Shown: positions 1-9,562 of the stretch, in pieces | Numbering within the stretch: the first letter of the stretch is position 1 | How the letters are laid out: every line of letters starts with the position of its first letter | Assembly (NCBI GenBank): GCA_025201765.1 | Contig: MU623711.1 | Span: 1 to 14,621 of the forward strand | Direction: 5' to 3' | DNA: 14,621 bases | Source: Daldinia sp. FL1419 | Lineage: Eukaryota; Ascomycota; Sordariomycetes; Xylariales; Hypoxylaceae | Program-made: the position numbers and the translations under genes | The notes under the pieces: model-generated | The model's database searches: none | What the model was told of the DNA's origin: nothing | What the model saw: only the letters and a program-made list of their open reading frames with translations

Positions 1-2520
1 TCTTCTTTAATATTTTTCATTTCTTATTCCTATATATATTAATATCATTTATTATATTTATTATATTATTTATATATAAAATATTTAATAAATTAATAAC
101 CTAATTTACTATAAATAAAATACTTCTTTTTTCCATTCCTATTATTAAAATATTTTTAATTATTAAAATATTTATTTCTACCTTAATTTATTTAATAAGA
201 TTTTTAATTATTCTAATAAACTTAATTAATATAATAATAATTATTTTTTATCTTATATTTATTAGAAAAGTTTTAATATATATTACCTATTATTATTTAA
301 AGATTAATACAAATATTTTCAAATATATCAAATTATTAAAAAAAAATGGGTAAAAATATTAGATATTTTTATATAATATAGTATAAATTTTCTTTAAAAT
401 AAACTTCCTTAATATAATTAATTAATAAATTTTTATAAATATATTATATTTAAATAATTAATATTTTAAGGCATTTAAATAAAATCTTTCCAAAATTATT
501 TTATATAATACTTTTAATTATTATATTTTTCTATTTAAATATATATATTTAAAGATTCTTATTAATATAGAAAAAATTATATATTTTATTAACCATTATA
601 TTAAAATTAAAATCTTATTATATAAAATATTTATAAAAAAATTCCAAAATTATTTCTTTTAATATTATATTATATATATTAATATATAAGTTAAATTTAA
701 TTCCAAATTTATAATAATAAAATAAGAAGATTTAGACTTATTCATCTAATATTTCATATTTTTTACCTCTAAATTTAAAATTATTATTAAAATATAATTT
801 AATTAATAAATTAAGAAATTAAGATTTTTATATTATTAATTACTCTTCTTATTTATAAATAAATAATCTTATAATAAATTATTATATTATTCTTAATTAA
901 ATTTCCATATTATCTATATATTAATCTTATTATATAAGATTATTTATTAAAAATATTTGGATTAATTAATATTAAAGAATTATTTGAATTTATTAAGGTG
1001 TTTAAGGTATTTAAAAGATTATTTATTATTATTATTGTATTAGAGATATTAATTATTATAATATTTGAAGAACTTGTGGAACTTATTAAGGTACTGGAAC
1101 AGGCTGAAGTGCTGGAACTGGCTAAAGTGTTAGAATTAGCTGGGGTATTAGAATTGGCTAGGGTGTTTAAAATACTTATTAAAAGTTTATAAATTGTATT
1201 AAATAGGGTTATATAATTGTAATTAGAAATTATAGTATTAATATTGCCATTGTTAGTTCTATTTTAATTGTAACAGCTTCTATTATAACTTCTAATAAAT
1301 ATAAGTATATTAGGTTAATTAAAGACTTAAATTTAAGGGAATAAATTTTTAATAAATCATTTATTTTATCTTAAAGGAATTTAAAAAATAACTCTATATT
1401 AGTAACAACCATAAATATATACAAGTTATTTTGTACTATTCCGATAAAAACATTATAAAATTTAAAATATTCTTTAATTCTAATGTGTAACGGATATTGA
1501 ATCTTAGTAAAATAGGTTGGAATTTAATTGTAAAAATTATTTTTAAAAATACATTATAAATTTTTATTAATTGTATTTTCATTGTAATTTATTATATTCT
1601 TAATTACATATGTATCAATTTGGATTATTGAAGTAATTATTATATTAGTAATATTAAAATTAATACTTAATTATTTATTATTAATATATTTTAATTAAAA
1701 TTTTTTTATTAATTTAATTATATTAATTACTAATTATAATAAATTTAAAAAGAATAAATAAAATATAATATTATAATTAAAATAATAAAAATATTAATTA
1801 TTATAATAAAAGAATAATGAAAAAGAAATAGGTAAATACATTGTTATAAAAAGAAATTATATTAGTTTTATTTTATAAAATTATTTTATAAGATATTAAA
1901 TTATTTTTTCTTTAAGTATTAAATTTTTAAATAATAATAATTATAATTATAATATATAAAACTTTTTAGGTAAAATTAGAAAAAAAATTCAGGTAGAGTT
2001 TAAAGTTTATTAATAAAATAGAAATATAATATAATTTTTGATATTATTACTTTTTTTTAATATATTATAATATTATAATAAATATAAACATATATTATAA
2101 ATATAAATATATAATAAATATATAATAATTTAATTAATATAGATTTTTCTAAAATTATTTTACCAATAAAGGAAACTTCAATATCATTTATTTATATATA
2201 ATGGACATATACTTCAGATTGTAGATTTAACGCTAAAACTATTTCTACCTTCCAAAAATCCTAAATTAACATAAGTTGTTCCTAAAACCATGTACAATAA
2301 CATGAAATTCCGGGCTCAAAACCATGCACTAAAATATAAAATCTCGAGATCGCTTGCCTCTTCTCGTCAGGATTCAGCGCTGAAGCTATCTCCTCCCTTT
2401 CGGGTACCTAACTAATCTATAATCAACTTATTATCAATTATTAATCAATATTAAATAAATAAGGTACCATTATATATAATAATAAAAGTAAAGATATTCG
2501 TATTAATTCAATAAAAAATA
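1..2520. repeat. AT-rich, RIP-like decayed block (isochore)
   Basis: The stretch is almost entirely A and T (sampled lines hold roughly 5-12% G+C), dominated by TpA steps and nearly free of CpG. No frame of useful length starting with ATG survives on either strand. This is the pattern expected of transposon-derived DNA mutated by RIP in filamentous ascomycetes, although no transposon family can be recognised. Two patches are less extreme: about 1070-1170, with a periodic repeat, and about 2270-2410, which contains the 12-bp palindrome at 2373-2384. Composition returns to normal between about 2520 and 2580. RIP as the cause is inference from composition; the composition itself is plain. Confidence 0.85.
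1076..1165. repeat. Tandem repeat, five diverged 18-bp units
   Basis: Five consecutive 18-bp units begin at 1076, 1094, 1112, 1130 and 1148. Read on the plus strand each gives a six-residue unit of the form [LV]-E-[LQ]-[AI]-x-V (for example LELAKV and LELAGV). Read on the minus strand, the same DNA in one frame would be rich in Pro, Val and Gln once C-to-T decay is allowed for. The plus frame runs from a GTG at 998 to a stop at 1192 with no ATG, so it is not a credible gene. It is most likely a fossil of a repetitive linker of a transposon or host protein. Confidence 0.6.
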
Positions 2521-2537
2521 ATATAATCTAAAAAAGA

Positions 2538-2566
2538 ACGTATTTTAGTCGGAAACCAAAATACGT
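2538..2566. repeat. Inverted repeat, 9-bp arms, at the AT/GC boundary
   Basis: Perfect arms ACGTATTTT (2538-2546) and AAAATACGT (2558-2566) flank an 11-base loop. It sits where the AT-rich block gives way to normal DNA. It may be the end of an inserted element or a chance hairpin; nothing else supports a specific role. Confidence 0.5.
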
Positions 2567-2725
2567 GGAACTAAATACAGGATTAAAGTGGGTCTGTACC
2601 ACCATGGTCACATGACCAACATTCCCACACCTGCCCTTGAAATGTTCGGTCTTTATGGCCATATCACGGCAATTAGCTGCAATAATGCGCCTTGTAAATA
2701 GGAGGCAAGCTCTCTAAATAGCATA

Positions 2726-3451
2726 TCAATATTCCGGCCGAGCTTCCATCCCAGGCGCACGAAGAAGTTCGCCAGAGTCAAGTTTCTTATTCAAGCGAAT
2801 ATAGTACTGTCGCATCGCCGAGGCCATAACGACGGAGACGGCTTGGGTACAGCCTGAGGTAATTAACGCTGCCCGGTAGACGGGTCCATCCTCGGCTCTA
2901 TATCTCATGGCAGAAATAAGTCCGGACATATTCATACCTACGTAGGTGAGACCTTAGTAACACAGCGCGGCTCGCAGTATTTAGTATAATTTCGCTCAGG
3001 AGAAAGGCAGAAAGCATGATTAGGTATGTCAAGAGATAACCGACTTGCGTTTGATAGACCAAGTTTAGTATGCCGAGGAGGATCCAAGCTACCACGGAGA
3101 TGGCTGTTGCACCGCAGACAAACGTTGCGAGGTGCTGATATCTATCGAAAAGCCAACATACCGTGATCTGGAAGACGCATGGTGTAAGGCTGTCTAACGA
3201 AGGATATTCATTAGTTCTCCGGTGCGCCAAGTAGGGCTGGTGGAACTTACTGGTAGGAATTTCGCAGTACTCTCCATGCTAACTCCATACGTGAAAGAAA
3301 TGATTGCAAAGGCCTAGGTTGGCCAATGTTTGAACTGTTTCCCTGCCTCGTCCCAATGGAATTCCTTATCCTGATCCTCGGAGCTCTGGTCTAGACGGGG
3401 TTTAACAAGTTCGACTTCCTCTTATGTATACTATCGTGACTTCTCAGGAGC
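2726..3451 (-). pseudogene. Broken MFS transporter, C-terminal half (Dal5/allantoate permease-like)
   Basis: Reading the minus strand down from 3451 gives a trail of MFS sequence: a cytoplasmic-loop segment (EEVELVKPRLDQ, FHWDEAGKQF), then AFAIISFTYGVSMESTAKFL, then CWLFDRYQHLATF and hydrophobic helices, then GMNMSGLISAM and PVYRAALITSG, ending in LNKKLDSGELLRAPGMEARP and a stop at 2728-2726. This order matches the second half of Dal5-type anion:cation symporters. Breaks: stops at 3433-3431, 3424-3422 and 3316-3314; an apparent one-base insertion near 2954, after which the frame shifts into GLTYVGMN; and a frame mismatch near 3190. A likely 61-bp intron (GTAAGT donor at 3251, CAG ending at 3191) and an acceptor at 3453-3452 show an intron-containing ancestor. 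The N-terminal half is not found upstream. A transport substrate cannot be assigned. Decay is near certain; the family is likely. Confidence 0.8.
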
Positions 3452-4597
3452 CTGGGGAAGAGATATATAGGGGTATATGCCAATTGCAATAGTGGTCGAT
3501 GTTTCGATATGAAATAGATATTGGCAATATCATATTGCCAACCCTTATACAAGCAACCCATATCAGCAATGTTACGTATACCTCTAGCAGATTAATTAGA
3601 TAACCTAGGTACATATAACTTTCCTTCCACTAAAATACACTCCACAAAATCAAGCCAAATACAGTCATCTAGAGAAGCCGTGAGTCAGGTGAATCGCGTG
3701 TATAGGCATCATGCATGCCTAGGTGCTACTCATAAACTGATTGTACCATGGGCCTAAATGCAGTTATAATCCACGATCTGACAAAGCTTCCAATAGTTTC
3801 TTGGGTCACCGATAGCTAAAGAAAGTCTTATTAGTTGCAGGAAAGGTATAGTGAGCGCAGGGATTAATTGAGTGCAAGACTTAGGAGGTTTAGGAGCTAG
3901 TTGAAAAGCGCGTTGAGGAATTGGAAGGAGGAAGATGGCATAAATGTTATAGTTACTCACCTTACAAGTAAGATTTGGTCAACATGAAGCTACAGTCAAA
4001 GACGAGAAGGACGTCTGGCATCGCACATTAAAACTATATTAGTGTACTATAGTATAGTATTCGTAGCATTCTGCGATTTTAGTATTAACTATGGCGGAAT
4101 TTATAGGATCCAAGTCGTCAACTATCCACTATATCACGCAATCTGCCAATTGTGCCTTCTCCAACAGAGTTATACTAACGGGCTAAGAGGGGGGGCTTTT
4201 TCTGTTGTTATATCTTGAGTTTAAGCCAGGTCGCATACGATATCGACCGCCCGAAATATTGCAATACCATCGAGTTAATAACTCAGGGGCTCAAGTGTAA
4301 GTTCATAAGACGCGACTTCCAAGTGTTAATCGCGTACTGCTAACAGAAATAGTAGAATACAACTCCATATCAAAGATAGAGTTACATTCTCATCGCTAAC
4401 TAACAATTAGTTGGATAATACCATTACATTGTACTGTACACATCCATGCGGGGATATTGCGTCGACCAAACCGGCCCTAAAATAAACGCTTCCTACATAA
4501 AACGGTGTCCCTTTGGTAATATTCATACCTACCTACGTATCTACGTGGGATCTATTACTAAAGCTAATCTTGCTGGTAGAAATCTGAGGATACTTCA
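3452..4597. other. Intergenic region between MFS remnant and P450
   Basis: No convincing gene is seen on either strand. Below 3480 a pyrimidine-rich tract and CAG (3453-3452, minus) look like the acceptor of a lost transporter intron. The region has a 21-bp palindrome (3521-3541), several ACCTA/TAGGT words (about 3604, 4527-4545) and a G-run at 4190-4196. The right part should carry the P450 promoter, but no TATA box or known operator is clear enough to name. Confidence 0.6.
3521..3541. repeat. Perfect 21-bp palindrome
   Basis: Arms TTGGCAATAT and ATATTGCCAA surround a single central C. It lies between the divergent transporter remnant and the P450 gene, about 1.1 kb from the P450 start. It could be a dimeric transcription-factor site or an accident of AT-rich DNA. 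Confidence 0.55.
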
Positions 4598-4672
4598 ATG
4601 AGCATCAAGAAAAATGACCGGCTTACTCCTATTTCAAGACAAGTTTCCTCAAACAGTCGCATCTTCCCTTAA
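4598..4672 (+). promoter_or_regulatory. Upstream ORF overlapping the P450 start codon
   Basis: An ATG at 4598 lies 16 bases before the P450 ATG in another frame and opens a 24-codon reading frame ending in TAA at 4670-4672, inside the P450 coding sequence. If transcription starts upstream of 4598, scanning ribosomes would meet this ATG first (context CTTCAATGA) before the stronger-looking P450 start (AAAAATGAC). It matters only if the transcript start is upstream. Confidence 0.4.
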
Positions 4673-6474
4673 TTCCCTAGCAAAATTGGTGCTCCTAGTA
4701 CCAACCATAGTCCTACTTATCTATATTCTCCTGAACGAAATAGTACGACTGCAACGCCGAATTCCGAAGTTGCCCGGCCCGTGGGGTTACCCCTTACTAG
4801 GGAGTCTTCCGTCCCTACGCGGTACTGCTACGTCTGACGAGTATAGGATAGTATGTAGTATGGCGTATACTAGAATATTCTTTCGCTGGTATCATATATT
4901 CCACTAACACATATAACAACAGTGGGCTAAACGGTACGGAGACGTGTTCCAAGTGCCATTGGGAAACGTCACAGCCGTGGTAGTAAATAGCACAGCGGCC
5001 GCCCGCGCGCTCTTCATAGGGCAACGGGAGGCGACAAACTCTCGCCCAGTATTCTACGTCTTACACAAGAAAGTGCAACAGGGAGGGCCTGTAACAAGTA
5101 TCGGGACCAGCCCTTGGGATGACAGCTGTAAGCGACGGCGTAAGGTTTCCGCTACGGCGCTGAATAAGACTAGTACAGAGAGTTACTTTCCTGTATGTTT
5201 CCGTGTAACAGGGTCTTTTCCTTTTACCTAACCTCGTGGGTGGTAGATCCTGGACCTCGAATCAAGAGCTTTGACGTTAGATGTCTTATCTAGCTGTAAA
5301 GGAGGCGATGCATCTGTTGATATACTTGATCTGACGCGCAAATTCGCGTTGAATCTTAGTTTGACGTTGGCTTACGGAACCCGGTAAGCATCAACTGTTT
5401 TCATATAGAAAGCAAGCTAATTACGCCATGGGAAGTGTCGAAGATGTAAAAGACTTACATAGAGATCTGGTAATCTCCGAGATTATTTATATCGAAGAAG
5501 AGATTTCCAAGTTCCGGAATCCAACGAGCAATTTTTCCAACTACATTCCACTACTTCGGCCACTTAATACAATCGCGGGATGGCTCCGGCTACAAAAAAG
5601 CTCGCACATGGCTGACGTCGGAAAACGGCGGTATGCTTACCATCACGTCCTGCAAGAGAAACTAAAGAGGGATATCGCAGATGGTGTCGACCGCCCCTGT
5701 ATCCAAGGCAACGTTCTTAAAGATCCGGAGAGCAAGGGTCTCACCGAAGGGGAGCTACTCAGCATTGGACTTAGCATGCTCGCAGGCGCAGATACCACCA
5801 AAAGATCGTTGATGTGGGCTATACTGCTCCTTGCGCACCGCCCGGATATTCAGGAGAGAGCCTACAGAGAGGTTGTGGAGACAGATGCCCGCTTGCTCGA
5901 GTCACCCCGTGTCGCGCACTCAAGGGTTGAGTACGTAGAGGCATTTACGAAGGAAGTCGGTCGGTATTTCGTAGTTCAACGTCTCGCGCTACCGAAAGCT
6001 ACGTACTCACATGTTAAATGGAATGGGGCCGTCATTCCTCCTAACACGCTCCTCTTTCTGAATTCTTGGGCTTGTACACGAGGTACGGAATTGGCCCCAA
6101 CTTATGATATGTAATACCAACTAAAGATTAATGCTCTAGACCCGTCCGTATTCTCAGACCCCGATGTATTCGCGCCAGAGCGCTGGATGGACGGCGACCA
6201 GACAGCCAATCGACACCAATATGCCTTCGGCATCGGGGGTCGAATGTGTGTTGCGAGCCATGTCGCTAGTAAAGCCCTCTACGCCGTATTTCTCCATCTC
6301 ATCGCACACTTCCGGATATTACCAGCGGAAGAAACGATGGACCCGGCTGTTGCCGACCCTATAGAAGGTCTAATAACCCGAGAAAATCCCATCGCAGGTC
6401 CGAAAGCTAGGACAGTGCGGCTTATACCGCGGAATGTTGATGCAACTCGACGAATGTTATCCTCGGAGCTTTAG
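4614..6474 (+). CDS. Cytochrome P450, CYP504-like monooxygenase, five exons
   Basis: Heme-thiolate monooxygenase, predicted ER-anchored, needing a P450 reductase. Exons 4614-4850, 4923-5192, 5247-5383, 5436-6082 and 6140-6474 join in frame to 541 aa. Introns are 72, 54, 52 and 57 bp with GTATGT, GTATGT, GTAAGC and GTACGG donors and CTAAC/CTAAT-type branch sites in the first three. An N-terminal membrane helix (about 25-40) and the hinge LPGPWGYP (53-60) come first. The I-helix AGADTT is at 331-336, K-helix E388-V-G-R391, PERW at 443-446, and the heme loop FGIGGRMC at 460-467 with Cys467 as ligand. The residue two after Cys is Ala rather than the usual Gly, which the family tolerates. The segments around ISKFRNPTSN, TYSHVKWNG and the C-terminal third resemble CYP504 phenylacetate/hydroxyphenylacetate hydroxylases, but the substrate is unproven; a secondary-metabolism P450 is the main alternative. 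No inactivating lesion is seen. The ATG at 4614 has A at -3. Confidence 0.92.
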
Positions 6475-6743
6475 GAGGACATTACGTGTACCTTATGTAT
6501 TAAGGTCATATGCACACGTTATGTGAGGCTTGGAGACGATGAGTGGTATTCATATACACGGTAGGGTTGAGTAGATGGTTTTAATGTACATAAGAACCCC
6601 TAAAGGGGGCCAGTGGAGATCAATCTTTTGGAATAAAATAGCACCTGTCCTTTACAAACCCGTATATCTATATCCCACTACGTACACTCTAGCATTTCAC
6701 ACAAATAAATTAGAAACATAGTAGTCGGATAAGAAATAATGCC
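6475..6743. other. Short convergent intergenic region (P450 and catalase 3' ends)
   Basis: About 270 bp between two stop codons facing each other, so the 3' UTRs must lie close or overlap. A small CCCCT/AGGGG hairpin is at 6597-6608. On the plus strand AATAAA occurs at 6632-6637 and 6704-6709; no AATAAA is seen on the minus strand downstream of the catalase stop. Confidence 0.7.
6632..6637 (+). terminator. Candidate poly(A) signal for the P450
   Basis: AATAAA lies 158 bases after the P450 stop codon, a normal 3' UTR distance for a fungus. A second copy is at 6704-6709. In AT-balanced fungal DNA the hexamer can occur by chance, so this is only a candidate. Confidence 0.4.
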
Positions 6744-8586
6744 TTAGTGCCACGCCGTAGTATGCAAGTTCTCTCCGAGTTTACCCCGGATAGCAGCCTC
6801 CGTGGTGCTCTCCAAGAGCTGGCCTAGTCTTTCATCGACTCTGCCAAACATCGCTATACGTGTCTCGGTCAGTCATGTTCTCCTCAAACTACGGAAATAC
6901 CAAATAAGGGGTTAAATGAGAGTCACGTACCATAGACTTCCTCTCTAATCCACTGCGTTTGTGCCTTGCTGACGTGAGCGGACAAATTACTCACGAATCG
7001 CTCCTGCGCGCCCTCCTGCTTGCCCATGACATGCCACAAGGCCGTCGATTGCTCGAAGTCTTTCTCCGTCACCTCCGAGGAGAATACCACAGGCACTCCA
7101 TTGCCAAGGTGAGGGCGGTCGAGTTTAGTCACATTTCTGTTTAAGCCATTGCCGTCTACCCCATCTGCATTACCGTGTCCGGGGCGAACGAAATTCACCG
7201 GCTTAATCTTCGTTCCCACATAATTAGGATCACCTCCGTAATTAGAAGTAAAATTCATGAAGCCGTCTCGTTCAATCGGACAATACACTTCGTTCCTGGG
7301 AGCGTTGGTAGGCAGGAACTGGTAGTTTGCTCCAAGACGGTAGCGAGCGGCATCAGGGTAGGCGAACATACGAGCCTGCAGCATGGGGTCTGGGCTTGGC
7401 TCAATGCCTGACACCATATTGCTCGGACTAAACGCGGCTTGTTCGATTTCCGCAAACCAGTTCGACGGGTTCTTGTCAAGTGTCATGCGGCCGATCTTAC
7501 GTCGTGGGTACTTGTCGAGGGGCCAGGTCTTTGTCATGTCAAAGATGTCTATAGGTGCATCTCCGATATCTCCTGGGTGTATGACTTGTACGTACATGTC
7601 CCATGAGGGGAAGTTACCTGATTCGATTGAGTCTTGTAGATCGGCGAGATGTCTATCGGGCTCGGACCCGGCTAACTTAGCTCCCTCTTCGTCAGTGAAG
7701 TAGTGAATACCCTGGTTCGTTAGGATGTGGATCCGGACGTAACAGTATGAACTATCAGATTTGGTAAACTTGTACGTATTTCCACTGTAGGCATTGACAT
7801 GTCGTGGTGATGATGGGAGACCTCGGTCTCCAAAGAGGAACATCAGGGCGTGGACGCTTTCTTGGTTGTTGACATGAAAATCCCAGAACATGTCTGAGCT
7901 CGCAACTACATATGAAAATTAGTATTTATTCATTTGCACATCTACTACTTCATAAAAGAGCTTCAAATTGTCTTGAAAAGTATGATCGTACATACTAAAG
8001 CCGTCCATTAGAATCTAAGGGTAGACTTACTATTGGTTCTTGGATCTCGTTTGTGGCTGCGGTTTAGCGATGGGAACTTCGTGGGGTCTCGAACGAAGAA
8101 AACTGGCTATGCATGGGTTGTCAGTGTACCAAGGTAACTAATATAGGTAGGTAGTGAATGATACGGTACCTGATTGTTAAACACAAAATCCTGGTTTCCC
8201 TGTGCGGTCTTGAACTTCATAGCAAATCCGCGAAAGTCCCGTACGGTATCTGCAGATCCCCGCTCAGGGCCAACAGTAGAAATCCGAACAAGAACCTCCG
8301 TCTTCTTACCAATGCCAGTCAAGAAATCAGCATCCGTAATATCGGAAACATCATCTGTTACCTCGAAGTACCCTCTTGCACCGGCGGCTTTGGCGTGCAC
8401 ACTTCTCTCCGGGATTCTCTCCCGGGCGAAATGTGCTAGGTTCTCGATTAGTTGAGTCGAGGTAAGTAGAACAAATCCACCACCGCCGGCTGCAGTGCGT
8501 ATTTGAGTTGAGGTATCATTCCTAGAAAGAGGTTGTCCCTCTGCTAATGTATAGTAAGGAGTTTCTGAGACTATCTTTGATTCCAT
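6744..8586 (-). CDS. Monofunctional heme catalase, small-subunit type, four exons
   Basis: Converts hydrogen peroxide to water and oxygen, acting as a heme-bearing tetramer. Minus-strand exons 8586-8170, 8106-8031, 7905-6931 and 6853-6744 join to 525 aa. Introns are 63, 125 and 77 bp (GTACCG, GTAAGT and GTACGT donors; CTGAC or CTAAT branch sites), and all junctions keep frame. Seen residues: distal His64 in ERSVHAKA, Asn137 in FVFNNQ, and proximal Tyr347 with Arg343 in RMFAYPDAARYR. His-Asn and His-Tyr spacing (73 and 283) equals bovine catalase. The core FRGFAMKF and MFWDFHVNNQES are typical. The length fits the roughly 500-residue small-subunit class; no C-terminal flavodoxin-like domain is present. 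There is no signal peptide, and the C-terminus AWH is not a standard peroxisomal PTS1, so a cytosolic location is suggested. The ATG has A at -3; an AGGGG word lies about 35 bases upstream on the coding strand. Confidence 0.95.
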
Positions 8587-9526
8587 TGTGAACTTCGTTA
8601 TGAATTAAAAGGAGGCCAACCCCTCTATTCGGGTAATTTTGGTAGAATTAGGCTTTGGTGCTGAATAGCAGAACTTAAGATAGATCTATGCTCCGGGACG
8701 CTGGCTCTGTAAGTTATGTGAACTCAGAGTTGCTGAAGATGCTGTGTTAGAGGAGTCTACCATCTTGTCTTATACTTTTCCACGACCATCGATCTACTAC
8801 TGAGATAATATATCACGGCCCTTTTACCTACGTGCATCATAGTCCTAGCTTGTTCTCATGAATACATTAATTAACACCAATGATTCTAATTCAGAAATAA
8901 TATCCATCCCCGAAGTCCGAATCTTCGTCAACCGGGTAGTTGTAAGTGTGCATACCCTTGTTCGGCGTTGCTCGGGTTTCCCTCGGCAAGTAGGTACAGA
9001 GGTATACGCTAAGCCTGAAGTCCTCCGAAACCACCGGCCATACCTATCTCCTCGGTGTGTTTAGCAATCATATGCATCCTTAGCATTTAATTACTTCGTA
9101 TTAAGTTTAGATGCTGACTGTTACTGAACGCTTATTCCCCCGAAAGCCGTTATTGGATTATTCGTTATTTGAACGAGACCATTAGTTCCAGACCAAAACC
9201 TTCCTGCTACTGATCAATGCTAATTGCAGTTATCTCCTGTTAGTTTCCCAAAGGCCTGCCGTACTCCCCACCTATAGTCGATAGTATGGTGATTCTGTTT
9301 GGCCTGATTTGTTTCCTTGCTTTGAGTTAGTAGAGTAGCGGGATCATGCCCGTTTTAGTAGCACAACTGTCTTGGCACGGAAATTGTGCTCGATCAATCC
9401 ATTTACTACGGCAAAGTTACCGTCCGATAGAAAGATTATATGTTAAGCACTAGACTCTGAATTGGACAAGGTACACAGAGAAAAGAGCGGTGCCCGGGTA
9501 ACTACCCCGAGGACCGGTATACTGGG

Positions 9527-9562
9527 AAAAAAAAAAAAAGTGCGGTGCCGTTCCGTTCCGTT
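9527..9562. repeat. A13 run followed by (CCGTT)x3
   Basis: Thirteen A residues at 9527-9539 are followed by a short GC-rich stretch and three exact CCGTT units at 9548-9562. These are simple-sequence tracts in intergenic DNA with no assigned role. Confidence 0.8.

Noticed and set aside
460..620. CRISPR-like or mitochondrial reading of the AT-rich block
   Set aside because: No regular repeat-spacer spacing and no recognisable mitochondrial gene; the flanking DNA is clearly nuclear.
998..1192. 64-codon open frame with LELA repeats as a gene
   Set aside because: It starts with GTG, lies in RIP-like DNA, has only low-complexity sequence and no ATG. Recorded as a repeat instead.
3754..3960. 68-codon minus-strand open frame as a gene or the missing transporter N-terminus
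   Set aside because: No transmembrane pattern or motif of an MFS N-terminal half. Composition looks like chance, though a GTGAGT donor-like word sits at its upstream edge.
5384..5408. 25-bp version of P450 intron 3 using the ATAG acceptor
   Set aside because: Too short to splice and leaves extra residues. The acceptor ending at 5435 gives a 52-bp intron and a better family fit (YGTRVEDVKDL).
6597..6608. CCCCT/AGGGG hairpin as a transcription terminator
   Set aside because: Bacterial-style hairpin terminators do not apply in a fungal nucleus, and the stem is only five pairs.
8858..9064. 68-codon plus-strand open frame
   Set aside because: Begins with ATG but shows no domain, poor codon pattern, and no neighbouring exon signals.
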